Translations under genes and position numbers: made by a program
Notes under the pieces: generated by a model
What the model was told of the DNA's origin: nothing
The model's database searches: none
Seen by the model: the letters and a program-made list of their open reading frames with translations, nothing else
Shown here: one piece after another, positions 45,001-52,706 of the stretch
Layout: every line of letters starts with the position of its first letter
How positions within the stretch are numbered: the first letter of the stretch is position 1
Assembly: GCF_018224615.1 (NCBI RefSeq)
Contig: NZ_JAGTUK010000005.1
Location: 1-64,000, forward strand
Length of the DNA: 64,000 bases
Source of the DNA: Microbacterium paraoxydans
Lineage (GTDB): Bacteria > Actinomycetota > Actinomycetes > Actinomycetales > Microbacteriaceae
Reading direction: 5' to 3'

Positions 45001-45223
45001 ACTCGTGATCGTGTCGAAGACTCTGGCGAAGAGCGACTACCGGATCGCGCACCAGCACGCGCTCGACGGCGAGGCGCGGCGGCGGTTCCTGCAGCGCGTG
45101 GCCGAGGTGGCGCGGGGCATGTCCGCCGCGGGCTTCACGGCGCAGGTGGAGTCGCACTGCGCCGATACGCAGCGCCGTGTGCACCCGTGCCGCATCCACA
45201 CGATTCCGGCGGTGAGCTCGTGA
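42011..45223 (+). CDS. adnA: AdnA-like subunit of the AdnAB helicase-nuclease
   Basis: A 1070-residue UvrD/RecB-type protein with a C-terminal RecB nuclease domain. In mycobacteria AdnA and AdnB form a heterodimeric motor-nuclease that resects double-strand breaks. Walker A is I-G-A-P-G-T-G-K-T (K29). Motif II reads L-I-D-D-A-Q-E instead of L-D-E-x-Q, and motif III reads G-D-P-D-I-S-S-G-A-F instead of G-D-P-x-Q-S-I-Y, so ATPase activity is doubtful. The nuclease has G-T-I-V-H-E and V-V-D-L-K-T-G-K with the catalytic Asp and Lys. ATG 42011 starts the conserved N-terminus. Its stop overlaps adnB in a GTGA. Confidence 0.9.
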   Translation: MTSDAAQRAVITAPPTASGVIIGAPGTGKTSTLVDRVVRLIEEEGLRPEEVLALTPSRQAATALRDRIGVRVSQATPGPLARSLGSFAFQLVRGAMVREGAEPPALLTGADQDRIIAELLAGDAEDERIAWPASLSASVRASRGFRSELRAFLAECTELGVGPDELRSSGNDVWAAAAEFLVEYRTVLDALRSAHRDAADLLAEASAILRTADAATLGPLAPVRVVLIDDAQELTRGGIAVVRALLDRGVAVLAFGDPDISSGAFRGASPELFSQLAGALGEVHVLDGAHRQHARLTSLTRTVTQAIGVSGRVEHRRPPAPAAADDDPAVVSTFLAPSPYEEFDRIAGVMRDWHLSDGVPWERMAVIAHDTRQVTALETELAAREIPTRAAGVQRPLGSEGVVRDIVGIVRLALTPDDERTVQAWEEALRTPFGGMDAIALRRLRARLRHLELAEGGSTPARELLRQALSQPATLTLIDAPESRTAERFAETVAAVAGAAAEGETIHDLLWRVWEQARAVDGRRLQVAWREMSLLPTGAETARSLDALVSLFDAAKRFVERTPNEKPEVFVRDILDSEVPEDTLSTPERPGKVTLLTPATALGTEFDAVVVAGVQDGVWPNVRLRGGLLQTWRLPGALEAARTGVPEEPPGVLDRRRAALHDELRLFVRAISRARTRLLITAVDDDDLTPSPFFGFLPPPDPPERHASAEHPLTLRGLVARHRRALTTASPEPVRREAAAQLAVLAREGVPGAAPAEWYGVRPLSTQAPLRDLAVTGARVSPSTVESYEECGVNWVVSALGGDTVMPPTAGIGTIVHEAMERVPDGDLERMRAIVAEHWPELDFETEWIGRKERRRADLFVDRLHTYLGDVARDGGRVLGSEVEFRFAVDVAEGVDEPTVHAVDEQRAHRAIVHGYIDRVESYPAGAGDHPHARGRGWERMTGDQEGTTVVVDLKTGKTDPETDGAVLEHAQLAAYQIAVQEGLVPGASPRSLGGARLVIVSKTLAKSDYRIAHQHALDGEARRRFLQRVAEVARGMSAAGFTAQVESHCADTQRRVHPCRIHTIPAVSS

Positions 45224-48200
45224 GCGTGGCGACACCCGAGGTGGTGCTCGCGGCGACCGACCTCGCGGCAGCCCTCGGCCTCCCCGCGCCGACGCCCGCG
45301 CAGCAGGAGGTGATCCAGGCGCCGTTGGAGCCGGCGCTCGTGGTGGCCGGGGCGGGTAGCGGCAAGACCGAGACCATGTCCGCACGGGTGGTGTGGCTGG
45401 TGGCCACGGGACGCGTCCGGCGGGACGAGATCCTCGGCCTCACGTTCACCCGCAAGGCGGCCGGCGAGCTGGCGGAGCGTATCGGCGCTCGGCTCGCGGT
45501 CGTCGACGAGTACAGTCGCCGCGGGCTGCTGCCGCATCTGCCGGAGATCGTGGCCGGCGGCGCGCTCGGCCGCGTGGCGGAAGCCGCATCGGGCCGGCAA
45601 CGCGAACTGGTGCGCGCGACCGTGCTCGACGATCTCGCCCGCCAGTTCGGCACGGGCTGGGACCCCGCGGCACCGCGGACGGTCGAAGACCTGATGATCC
45701 GGCCGCGCGTCTCGACGTACAACGCGTTCGCGGATGGCATCGTGCGGGAGCACGCCGCCCGGATCGGCCGCGACCCCGACGTGGCGATGCTGAGCCAGGC
45801 CGCCTCGTGGATGCTTGCCCGCGAGGTGGTGCTGCGCAGCGACCTGCCGGAGCTGGAGGAGATCGACTACGCGCTGGGCACCGTGATCGACGCGGTGCAG
45901 CGTCTGGCGGGCGACGTGCTGGACCACCGCGTGGACCTGGCCGTCGCCGAGCGCCTCGCCGCGGAGCAGGCGCGCGCGTTCGAGCCGTACCGGAGCAACG
46001 CCGATGTCGACAAAGCCGCGGTCAACCTGCTGAGCCTGCCCACGCTCACCGCTCTGGTGCGGGAGTACATCGCCGAGAAGCAGCGGCGCGGCGTGCTCGA
46101 CTTCGCCGACCAGGTCGGTGGCGCCTACGACATCGTGGAGTCCGCGGCGGACGTGCGAGCCGAGCTGCGGGAGCAGCACCGCGTCGTGCTGCTCGACGAG
46201 TATCAGGACACCTCCGTCATCCAGACCCGGTTCCTGGCGGAGCTGTTCCGAGACAGCGCCGTCATGGCGGTGGGTGATCCGCATCAGTCGATCTACGGGT
46301 GGCGGGGCGCCAGTGCCGACAACCTCTACGCGTTCTCGCGGTCGTTCGCGAGCACGGGGTCGGTGCACACCTACAGCCTCATGACCAGCTGGCGCAACGA
46401 CCGGGGGATCCTCGAGGTGGCGAACCGCGTGCTGGAGCCGCTGCAGCGTCCTGGTCTGGACGTCCCGCCACTGCAAGCGCGACCCGGAGCGGGGGAGGGC
46501 GGCATCGAGGTGCGCTTCCCGCTCACGGTCGATGAGGAGGCGGCGGCGGTGGCGGACTGGTTCGTCGAGCGCCGCGCCGCGCACGAGGCGGCGGCCGCTG
46601 GACGCGGAGGTTCCCCGCACACCGGTGCCATCCTGTTCCGTTCGAAGCGACACATGCAGACGTTCGCGGGGGCGCTGGCCGCGCGCGGTGTTCCCCACCG
46701 CATCCTCGGCCTGGGCGGCCTGCTCGCCACCCCGGAGGTGGTCGACGTCGTCTCGACGCTGCGGGTCGTCCACGATCCCACGGCCGGATCAGCTCTCATC
46801 CGACTGCTGACGGGTCCGCGTTTCGGTGTGGGGGTCGCCGACATGGCGGCGCTGTACGATCTCGGGCGCACGCTGGCCGAACGGGACACGAGCATGCTGC
46901 CGCTGCCGGACGAGGTGAGGGTGCGACTGCGCTCGTCGCGCGGCGCCGACGAGGCCGTGTCGATCGTGGACGCGGTGGACGTGGTGCGCGCGGTCCGGGA
47001 CGACTACCGCCTGCTCGAGGCGTTCACCCCGGAAGGCCGAGCGAGGATCCGGGCCGCGGGGGAGATGCTGGAGCGCTTGCGTCGCGCGTCCTCGCAGCCG
47101 ATCCCCGAGCTGATGCGCCTGATCGAGCTGGAGCTCCGCCTCGATATCGAGCTGGCCGCGAACGAGACGCGCGGTCCGGCGAGGATCGCGGCGACACAGC
47201 TGCGCGCCTTCGCCGACGAGGTGCGCGCGTTCCTCGCTGCGGATGACCGCGGGACGATCGGCAGTCTCCTCGCGTGGCTCGACAAGGCGGAGAGCACGGA
47301 CGAGCTGATGCCTCGTCCCGAGCCGCCCGAGCCCGGCGTGGTGCAGTTGCTCACGATCCACGGCTCCAAGGGACTCGAGTGGGACGCCGTGGCGGTGGTG
47401 CGATTGGTGTCGGACGAGCTTCCCGGTCGCATCGCCGACACGTCGGGCTGGTTCGGCTTCGGCGTGGTGCCGTTCGAATTGCGCGGCGATCGTGACGCAC
47501 TGCCGCGCTTCACGTGGGACCCGGAGGGCGCCATGGGCGACGAGACCGATCCCGACAAGCGACAGAAGCTCGCGCAGGCGTCGCTGTCGGGCGGCGCGAC
47601 CAAGGCCAACCCGCAGGGTGGCGCCCTCAAGCGCTTCAAGGACGCCTACCGCGAGTATCAGCGGCAGGAGGAGCGGCGCCTCGCGTATGTCGCCGTGACG
47701 CGGGCACGGAGCGACCTCTTGCTGACGGGGGCGCACTGGGCGGGGCAGAAGGCGCCCCGCACACCGAGTCCGTACCTGCTGGAGGCGATCGAGGTGCGGG
47801 GGCTGGCGCCGATCGAGGCGGTGGATCCCGACGACAACCCGTACGACCGCCCCGGGGCGACCCTGCACTGGCCGCTCGACCCGCTGGGTGCCCGGCGCCC
47901 CGTGGTCTCAGCGGCCGCGGCGGAGGTGGAGGCGGAGCTTCGTGCCGGGGTGGCCGAGCCCACGCCGGAACTGCGGCGGCTGCTCGCAGAGCGCGAGGCA
48001 CGACAGCGGGGCACGGATGCGGATGCCCCGACGCGCGTGCCGGCCTCGCGCTTCAAGGACTACGTCACCGACTACGCGGGAACGCTCGCGTCGATCGTGC
48101 GCCCCATGCCGGAGCGCCCCTATCGCCAGACCCGCCTGGGGACGCTGTTCCACGCCTGGGTGGAGCAGCGCTCTGAGCTGGTCGGCGTCGGTTCCCGGGT

Positions 48201-48714
48201 CGATGAGGCGCTGTGGGAACAGGACGAGGATGAGCCGTTCGCTGATGCCCTCATCGACGGGGGTGCCTCCGGCGCGGCGGCCGACGCCGCGGACCTCGCG
48301 GCCCTGCAGCGCACGTTCGAGCAGAGCGAGTGGGGACCGCTACAGCCGATCGCGGTGGAGATCGAGATCGACTTCGCCTTGGGCGCTGGTACGGGCGAGG
48401 CCACCGACGACGACCGTGGGCACATCGTGATCTGCAAGCTCGATGCCGTGTACCGCCGCGCCGACCGCGGCGACCGCATCGAGATCGTGGACTGGAAGAC
48501 GGGTCGTGCGCCTCGGACGGCCGCGGAGCGCGAAGAGCGGATGCTGCAGCTCGCGCTGTACCGCCTCGCCTACCACCGCCGCTTCGGGGTGCCGCTCGAC
48601 GAGATCGACGTGGCGCTCTATTACGTCGCGGACGATCTGGTCATCCGCGGGGACCGGGTCTACTCGGAGGAGGAACTCTTCCAGCGCTGGAGGGCTGCGC
48701 GGGCGGCCCGCTGA
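45220..48714 (+). CDS. adnB: AdnB-like subunit of the AdnAB helicase-nuclease
   Basis: A 1164-residue helicase-nuclease, the likely lead motor of the pair. Motor motifs are intact: Walker A V-A-G-A-G-S-G-K-T (K49), motif Ia L-T-F-T-R-K-A-A, motif II V-L-L-D-E-Y-Q-D-T-S, motif III G-D-P-H-Q-S-I-Y-G-W-R-G-A, and late motifs L-T-I-H-G-S-K-G-L-E-W-D and V-A-V-T-R-A. The C-terminal RecB nuclease has L-F-H-A-W and E-I-V-D-W-K-T-G-R. GTG 45220 overlaps the adnA stop, so subunits are made in a fixed ratio. The last 55 bases overlap the convergent phosphotransferase-like gene. Confidence 0.93.
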   Translation: MSVATPEVVLAATDLAAALGLPAPTPAQQEVIQAPLEPALVVAGAGSGKTETMSARVVWLVATGRVRRDEILGLTFTRKAAGELAERIGARLAVVDEYSRRGLLPHLPEIVAGGALGRVAEAASGRQRELVRATVLDDLARQFGTGWDPAAPRTVEDLMIRPRVSTYNAFADGIVREHAARIGRDPDVAMLSQAASWMLAREVVLRSDLPELEEIDYALGTVIDAVQRLAGDVLDHRVDLAVAERLAAEQARAFEPYRSNADVDKAAVNLLSLPTLTALVREYIAEKQRRGVLDFADQVGGAYDIVESAADVRAELREQHRVVLLDEYQDTSVIQTRFLAELFRDSAVMAVGDPHQSIYGWRGASADNLYAFSRSFASTGSVHTYSLMTSWRNDRGILEVANRVLEPLQRPGLDVPPLQARPGAGEGGIEVRFPLTVDEEAAAVADWFVERRAAHEAAAAGRGGSPHTGAILFRSKRHMQTFAGALAARGVPHRILGLGGLLATPEVVDVVSTLRVVHDPTAGSALIRLLTGPRFGVGVADMAALYDLGRTLAERDTSMLPLPDEVRVRLRSSRGADEAVSIVDAVDVVRAVRDDYRLLEAFTPEGRARIRAAGEMLERLRRASSQPIPELMRLIELELRLDIELAANETRGPARIAATQLRAFADEVRAFLAADDRGTIGSLLAWLDKAESTDELMPRPEPPEPGVVQLLTIHGSKGLEWDAVAVVRLVSDELPGRIADTSGWFGFGVVPFELRGDRDALPRFTWDPEGAMGDETDPDKRQKLAQASLSGGATKANPQGGALKRFKDAYREYQRQEERRLAYVAVTRARSDLLLTGAHWAGQKAPRTPSPYLLEAIEVRGLAPIEAVDPDDNPYDRPGATLHWPLDPLGARRPVVSAAAAEVEAELRAGVAEPTPELRRLLAEREARQRGTDADAPTRVPASRFKDYVTDYAGTLASIVRPMPERPYRQTRLGTLFHAWVEQRSELVGVGSRVDEALWEQDEDEPFADALIDGGASGAAADAADLAALQRTFEQSEWGPLQPIAVEIEIDFALGAGTGEATDDDRGHIVICKLDAVYRRADRGDRIEIVDWKTGRAPRTAAEREERMLQLALYRLAYHRRFGVPLDEIDVALYYVADDLVIRGDRVYSEEELFQRWRAARAAR

Positions 48715-50042
48715 GCCTCTTCGGAATCGTCGGGGTCGTCCGCCGTGTGGTCGTCGCTGCGCGCGGAGGCCGTGGGTCCGCCGTCGTGCGACGAGCCGTT
48801 GCCACGGGCATCGCCGAACAGGGAGGAGACGCCGGAGAGGTCTTCGGTGTCGAGGTCGACCGTGGCGGAGCGGGGAGCGTCGTCCGCGCGTGCGGGTGCC
48901 TCTTCTGCGGCGCGGGTCCACGGGGCTGGTGCGCCGGGTGCCGGCTCGGCGACGGCACCGCTGTCGTTCTGCTGCTCGGCGTTCACCGCCCACAACTCGT
49001 CCGGGTTGTATGCGTCGGTCTGCATCGACGTGTCGACCTCTGGCGCGCTGGCGACGGGCACCCGGTCGAGGGCCTCCATCGCGGAGTCCACGCCGCTCGG
49101 CCGCCCGCTGGCGACGATGCCGCGGTCGTTCAGTCCCTCCGCCAGCGCGGTGAGGAGCGCGGCTGCGTCGTCGACGATGTCGGGGCGGTGCAGTGCGTCG
49201 CCGTGCACCAGCCAGCGCGCGAACTCGAGTTCGGCGAGCAGGCGGGCGCGCGCCTCGAGTCCGGCGTCGGGGGCGCGGTCGACGGCGCGGGCGTAGGAGG
49301 CGTGCACGTCGGCGGCGGCGTCGGGGGCGGCGGACAGCCAGGAGAGGTCGAGCGCGGGGTCGCCGACCGCGAGCCCGTGCCAGCCGATGAGCCCGGTGAC
49401 GCGCGGACCCTCGTGGGGGTCGTCGTCGAACAGGAAGGATGTGGCCTGCACGCCGCCGAGGACGACGGTGGACTCGAAACGCCACAGCTCGTCGTCGGCG
49501 ATCGCGTCCCGCCAGCGGACGGTGAGCCGCGCGGGGACCCGGCCGGTGGCGGCAGCGGTGTCGACGAGGCGTTCGAGCTCGGCACGGCTCTCGTCGGCGC
49601 TGCGTGTCGGGAGCCCTGCTCCGCGCACGACCGAGGTGGGCATGCCGTGCACAGCGGCGATCGCCGCGCCCATGGACTCGGCGGCACCGCGGCCGGCCGG
49701 CACCATCGGGGCCTCGATCTGGAAGCCCGGCAGCAGCTCGGTGACCAGGGCGCGCCCGTCGCCGAGGCGCGTCTCACCGACGTACGCCGGAGCGCGGAAG
49801 GGCAGCATCGAGCGGGCGCCGTCCGTGAGCGCGCGCAGGGCGATCGCCTCGGCGGCGAGTTCGCGCGCGGCGTCGTCGTCATCGGCCACGCGGATCGCCA
49901 GCTCCCTGCCGTCGGCGAGCGAGGCCACGGCGGAGTCGAAGCGGCCGTCGCCATCGGCGGTGAGCGCTCGGGTGCCCGTGACCTCAGCGCCGGGAAGTGC
50001 GGCCGTCACCGCCGCGGCTAGAGTGAATGGAGAGCGTCCCAT
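48660..50042 (-). CDS. Degenerate aminoglycoside-phosphotransferase-fold protein (possible pseudokinase)
   Basis: A 460-residue protein. Residues 1-300 look like the APH/choline kinase fold (A-I-R-V-A-D-D-D-D near 70, G-D-P-A-L-D-L-S-W-L near 228). The catalytic loop normally reading H-G-D-L-H-x-G-N aligns with L-G-G-V-Q-A-T-S (residues 195-202), and the Mg-binding I-D-W reads I-G-W (G220). The last 150 residues are acidic, Ser/Ala-rich and probably disordered. It starts at ATG 50042, six bases after TACCCT. The 3' end overlaps adnB by 55 bases on the opposite strand. It may be a regulatory or binding protein. Confidence 0.75.
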   Translation of the reverse strand: MGRSPFTLAAAVTAALPGAEVTGTRALTADGDGRFDSAVASLADGRELAIRVADDDDAARELAAEAIALRALTDGARSMLPFRAPAYVGETRLGDGRALVTELLPGFQIEAPMVPAGRGAAESMGAAIAAVHGMPTSVVRGAGLPTRSADESRAELERLVDTAAATGRVPARLTVRWRDAIADDELWRFESTVVLGGVQATSFLFDDDPHEGPRVTGLIGWHGLAVGDPALDLSWLSAAPDAAADVHASYARAVDRAPDAGLEARARLLAELEFARWLVHGDALHRPDIVDDAAALLTALAEGLNDRGIVASGRPSGVDSAMEALDRVPVASAPEVDTSMQTDAYNPDELWAVNAEQQNDSGAVAEPAPGAPAPWTRAAEEAPARADDAPRSATVDLDTEDLSGVSSLFGDARGNGSSHDGGPTASARSDDHTADDPDDSEEAQRAARAALQRWKSSSSE

Positions 50043-50048
50043 GCCCCC

Positions 50049-50054
50049 AGGGTA
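50049..50054 (-). promoter_or_regulatory. -10 box (TACCCT) implying leaderless mRNA for the phosphotransferase-like gene
   Basis: On the minus strand TACCCT ends 6 nt before the ATG at 50042. Confidence 0.5.
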
Positions 50055-50106
50055 GGTGGGCTCAGGGGCGGTCCCGCCTCCGCCACGCCCGTGAAAGGGG
50101 GAGTCG

Positions 50107-50988
50107 ATGAGCATTCAGCGCCCGTTCTTCGACCGCGCAGCGGAGCTCCGCGAGGAGCCCGGGGTGATCGATCGTCTGCGCGGCGAAGCCACGACCAGGG
50201 TGATCGTGGTGCGCGAAGGCCGTGTGCGCGTGGTCGACTCGGCACTCGTCCGGGTCTCCGCGGAGACGGTGGGCGAGGCGACCTGGGCACTGCTCGGGCG
50301 CGATGCGGACGGTGCTCCGCTGCTTCTTGCCGCGGCACCTCCCGAGACCGACGCCCTCGATGCGGCTCCCGACGAGATCTGGCTCGGGCTGCGCGATCTG
50401 GGCGGCCGCATCGACGCCGCGGAGTCCGACGTGCTGGTCGGCGCGATCGCGCTCGCCGGCTGGTTGCGCGACGCCCCGTTCTGCCCCACGTGCGGTGGAG
50501 GCACGGAGCTGCGTCAGGCGGGGTGGTCGCGCCGCTGCCTCGTGTGCGGCCGCGAGCACTTCCCCCGTACGGATCCCGCCGTGATCGTCGCGGTCGAGAG
50601 CACCGACGGCGAGCGGCTGCTGCTCGGAGCGAACGCCAACTGGGGCGGTCGCATGTACTCCTGCTTCGCCGGTTTCACGGAGGCGGGTGAGTCGCTCGAG
50701 TCCACGGTGCATCGGGAGATCGAGGAGGAGTCGGGCGTGCGCCTCTCCGCGCTGCGGTATGTGTCCTCCCAGGCGTGGCCGTTCCCTCGTTCGCTCATGA
50801 TCGGCTTCCGGGCCGTCGTGGAGGATGAGAGCGCCGCCCGTGCCGACGGCGAGGAGATCATCGACGTGCGCTGGTTCACCAGGGCAGAGATCGGATCCGC
50901 GCTCGCGGGCGACGGGCCCGTCGGTCTCCCCGGCCCTGCGTCGATCGCGCGCGCCCTGATCACGCAGTGGTACGAGGAGCGCGCGTGA
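50107..50988 (+). CDS. nudC: NAD(+) diphosphatase / RNA deNADding enzyme
   Basis: A 293-residue Nudix hydrolase that cleaves NAD(H) and removes NAD caps from RNA. The zinc ribbon is C-P-T-C at about residue 124 and C-L-V-C at about 139. The Nudix box is G-F-T-E-A-G-E-S-L-E-S-T-V-H-R-E-I-E-E-E, and the NudC-specific S-Q-A-W-P-F-P-R-S follows it (Q-P in E. coli is Q-A here). ATG 50107 lies eight bases after AAAGGGG. It couples to uvrD2 by a GTGA overlap, the same gene order as in mycobacteria (Rv3199c-Rv3198c). Confidence 0.94.
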   Translation: MSIQRPFFDRAAELREEPGVIDRLRGEATTRVIVVREGRVRVVDSALVRVSAETVGEATWALLGRDADGAPLLLAAAPPETDALDAAPDEIWLGLRDLGGRIDAAESDVLVGAIALAGWLRDAPFCPTCGGGTELRQAGWSRRCLVCGREHFPRTDPAVIVAVESTDGERLLLGANANWGGRMYSCFAGFTEAGESLESTVHREIEEESGVRLSALRYVSSQAWPFPRSLMIGFRAVVEDESAARADGEEIIDVRWFTRAEIGSALAGDGPVGLPGPASIARALITQWYEERA

Positions 50989-52706
50989 GTGCACTCGATG
51001 CCCTGGATGAGCGGCAGCGTGCAGCGGCTTCCGTCCTCCGGGGTCCGGTCGCTGTGCTCGCGGGTGCCGGAACCGGCAAGACTCGCGTGATCACGCATCG
51101 CATCGCTCACGGCGTCGACACCGGCGCGTACTCTCCGTCACGCGTGATGGCGGTGACCTTCACGGCGAAGGCCGCCGGTGAGCTGCGCGGGCGTCTTCGC
51201 GCGTTGGGCGTCGAGGGTGTCGCCGCTCGTACGTTCCATGCGGCTGCTCTGGCGCAGCTCAATTTCTTCTGGCCGACGCTCGCCGGTTCGCCCGCACCGT
51301 CGATCATCGACAACAAGGTGCGCATGCTCGGGCAGGCCGCCGATGCGCTGCGTCTGCGGCCCAGTACGGCCACGTTGCGCGACATCGCCTCGGAGATCGA
51401 GTGGCGCAAGGTGTCGATGCTGTCGATCGACCGGTACGCGGAGCTCGGGCGGCCCGTCAGCGGCATCGACGCGGGTCAGCTCGTCGAGCTCATGCGCGGC
51501 TACGAGGCGCTCAAGGACGAGCGGCACCAGCTCGACTTCGAGGACGTGCTTCTCGCGTGCGCGGGCATGCTGGAGACCGAGCCGCGCGTCACGGCGGCGG
51601 TGCACGAGCAGTACCGCCACTTCACCGTCGATGAGTTCCAGGACGTCTCGCCGTTGCAGAACCGCCTGCTGGAACTGTGGCTCGGGGACCGCCGTGACAT
51701 CTGCGTGGTCGGCGATGCGAGTCAGACGATCTACTCCTTCGCGGGCGCCGAGCAGCGTTTCCTGCTGGAGTTCGAGCGCCGCCACCCCGACGCCACGGTC
51801 GTGCGGCTCGAGACCAACTACCGGTCGCAGGAGCCGATCCTGACCGCGGCGAACGCGCTGATGCGCGGGCGACCGGGCGCGCTCGAACTGGTGCCGGCAC
51901 GGGAGCAGTTCACCGCCGACGCCCCGACGGTCACCGCCTACGACTCGGAGTCCGAGGAGGCGGCGGGCATCGCGGCGGGTGTCGCGGCGCGGATCGCGGC
52001 GGGAGCGTCGCCCGCGGAGATCGCGGTGCTGTATCGCGCGCATGCCCAGTCGGCGGTGCTGCAGCAGGCGCTCGCCGCGGAGGGCATCGCCACGTCGGTG
52101 CTCGGCGGCACTCGGTTCTTCGCGATGCCCGAGGTGCGGCAGGCGATCCTGGCGCTGCGCGCCGCGGCCGTGGCCCCCACCGAGCACGGTTTCCTTCCCG
52201 GGGTGCGCCGGGTGTTGAGGGAGCTGGGGCTCACGGAGGAGCCGCCCGCCGCTGGGGGTGCGCAGCGGGACGGCTGGGAGGCGCGTCGCGCGATCCTGCG
52301 ACTGGCGGAGGAAGCCGGACCGGAGGAGACGCTGCGCTCGTTCAGCGACGCGCTCATGGCGCGGGCGAAGGACCAGCATGAACCTACGATGCGGACCGTG
52401 ACCCTGTCGACGCTGCATGCGGCGAAGGGTCTGGAGTGGCCGCACGTGTATCTCGCGGGCTGGGCTGAGGGGTCGCTGCCGATCTCCTACGCCACCACGT
52501 TCGAGGCGGTCGACGAGGAGCGTCGTCTGGCGTACGTGGGCGTCACGCGGGCCGCGCGAACGCTGGAGATCTCCTGGTCGCGGTCGGCAGGGCGAGGGGA
52601 GCGCGCACCGTCGCGGTTCCTGGCCGAGATGGGGACGACGGCTCGCGGCACAGGCATTCTTCGCGAAACGACACCGAACGCCACGCGCACCGCCCGTCGG
52701 CGCTGA
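50985..52706 (+). CDS. uvrD2: UvrD2-type ATP-dependent DNA helicase, short form
   Basis: A 573-residue SF1A helicase. Motifs: Walker A A-G-A-G-T-G-K-T (K32), T-F-T-A-K-A-A, D-E-F-Q-D-V-S-P, G-D-A-S-Q-T-I-Y-S-F-A-G, then L-S-T-L-H-A-A-K-G-L-E-W and Y-V-G-V-T-R-A. Mycobacterial UvrD2 is about 700 residues with a C-terminal HRDC domain and a tetracysteine linker. Here the chain ends about 55 residues after the last motif with neither. GTG 50985 overlaps the nudC stop. The last 164 bases overlap the convergent gene at 52543-53442. Confidence 0.9.
   Translation: MSALDALDERQRAAASVLRGPVAVLAGAGTGKTRVITHRIAHGVDTGAYSPSRVMAVTFTAKAAGELRGRLRALGVEGVAARTFHAAALAQLNFFWPTLAGSPAPSIIDNKVRMLGQAADALRLRPSTATLRDIASEIEWRKVSMLSIDRYAELGRPVSGIDAGQLVELMRGYEALKDERHQLDFEDVLLACAGMLETEPRVTAAVHEQYRHFTVDEFQDVSPLQNRLLELWLGDRRDICVVGDASQTIYSFAGAEQRFLLEFERRHPDATVVRLETNYRSQEPILTAANALMRGRPGALELVPAREQFTADAPTVTAYDSESEEAAGIAAGVAARIAAGASPAEIAVLYRAHAQSAVLQQALAAEGIATSVLGGTRFFAMPEVRQAILALRAAAVAPTEHGFLPGVRRVLRELGLTEEPPAAGGAQRDGWEARRAILRLAEEAGPEETLRSFSDALMARAKDQHEPTMRTVTLSTLHAAKGLEWPHVYLAGWAEGSLPISYATTFEAVDEERRLAYVGVTRAARTLEISWSRSAGRGERAPSRFLAEMGTTARGTGILRETTPNATRTARRR

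Noticed and set aside
43540..45219. N-terminal extension of adnB through the adnA gene
   Set aside because: Out-of-frame translation of adnA; adnB homology starts at GTG 45220, which overlaps the adnA stop.
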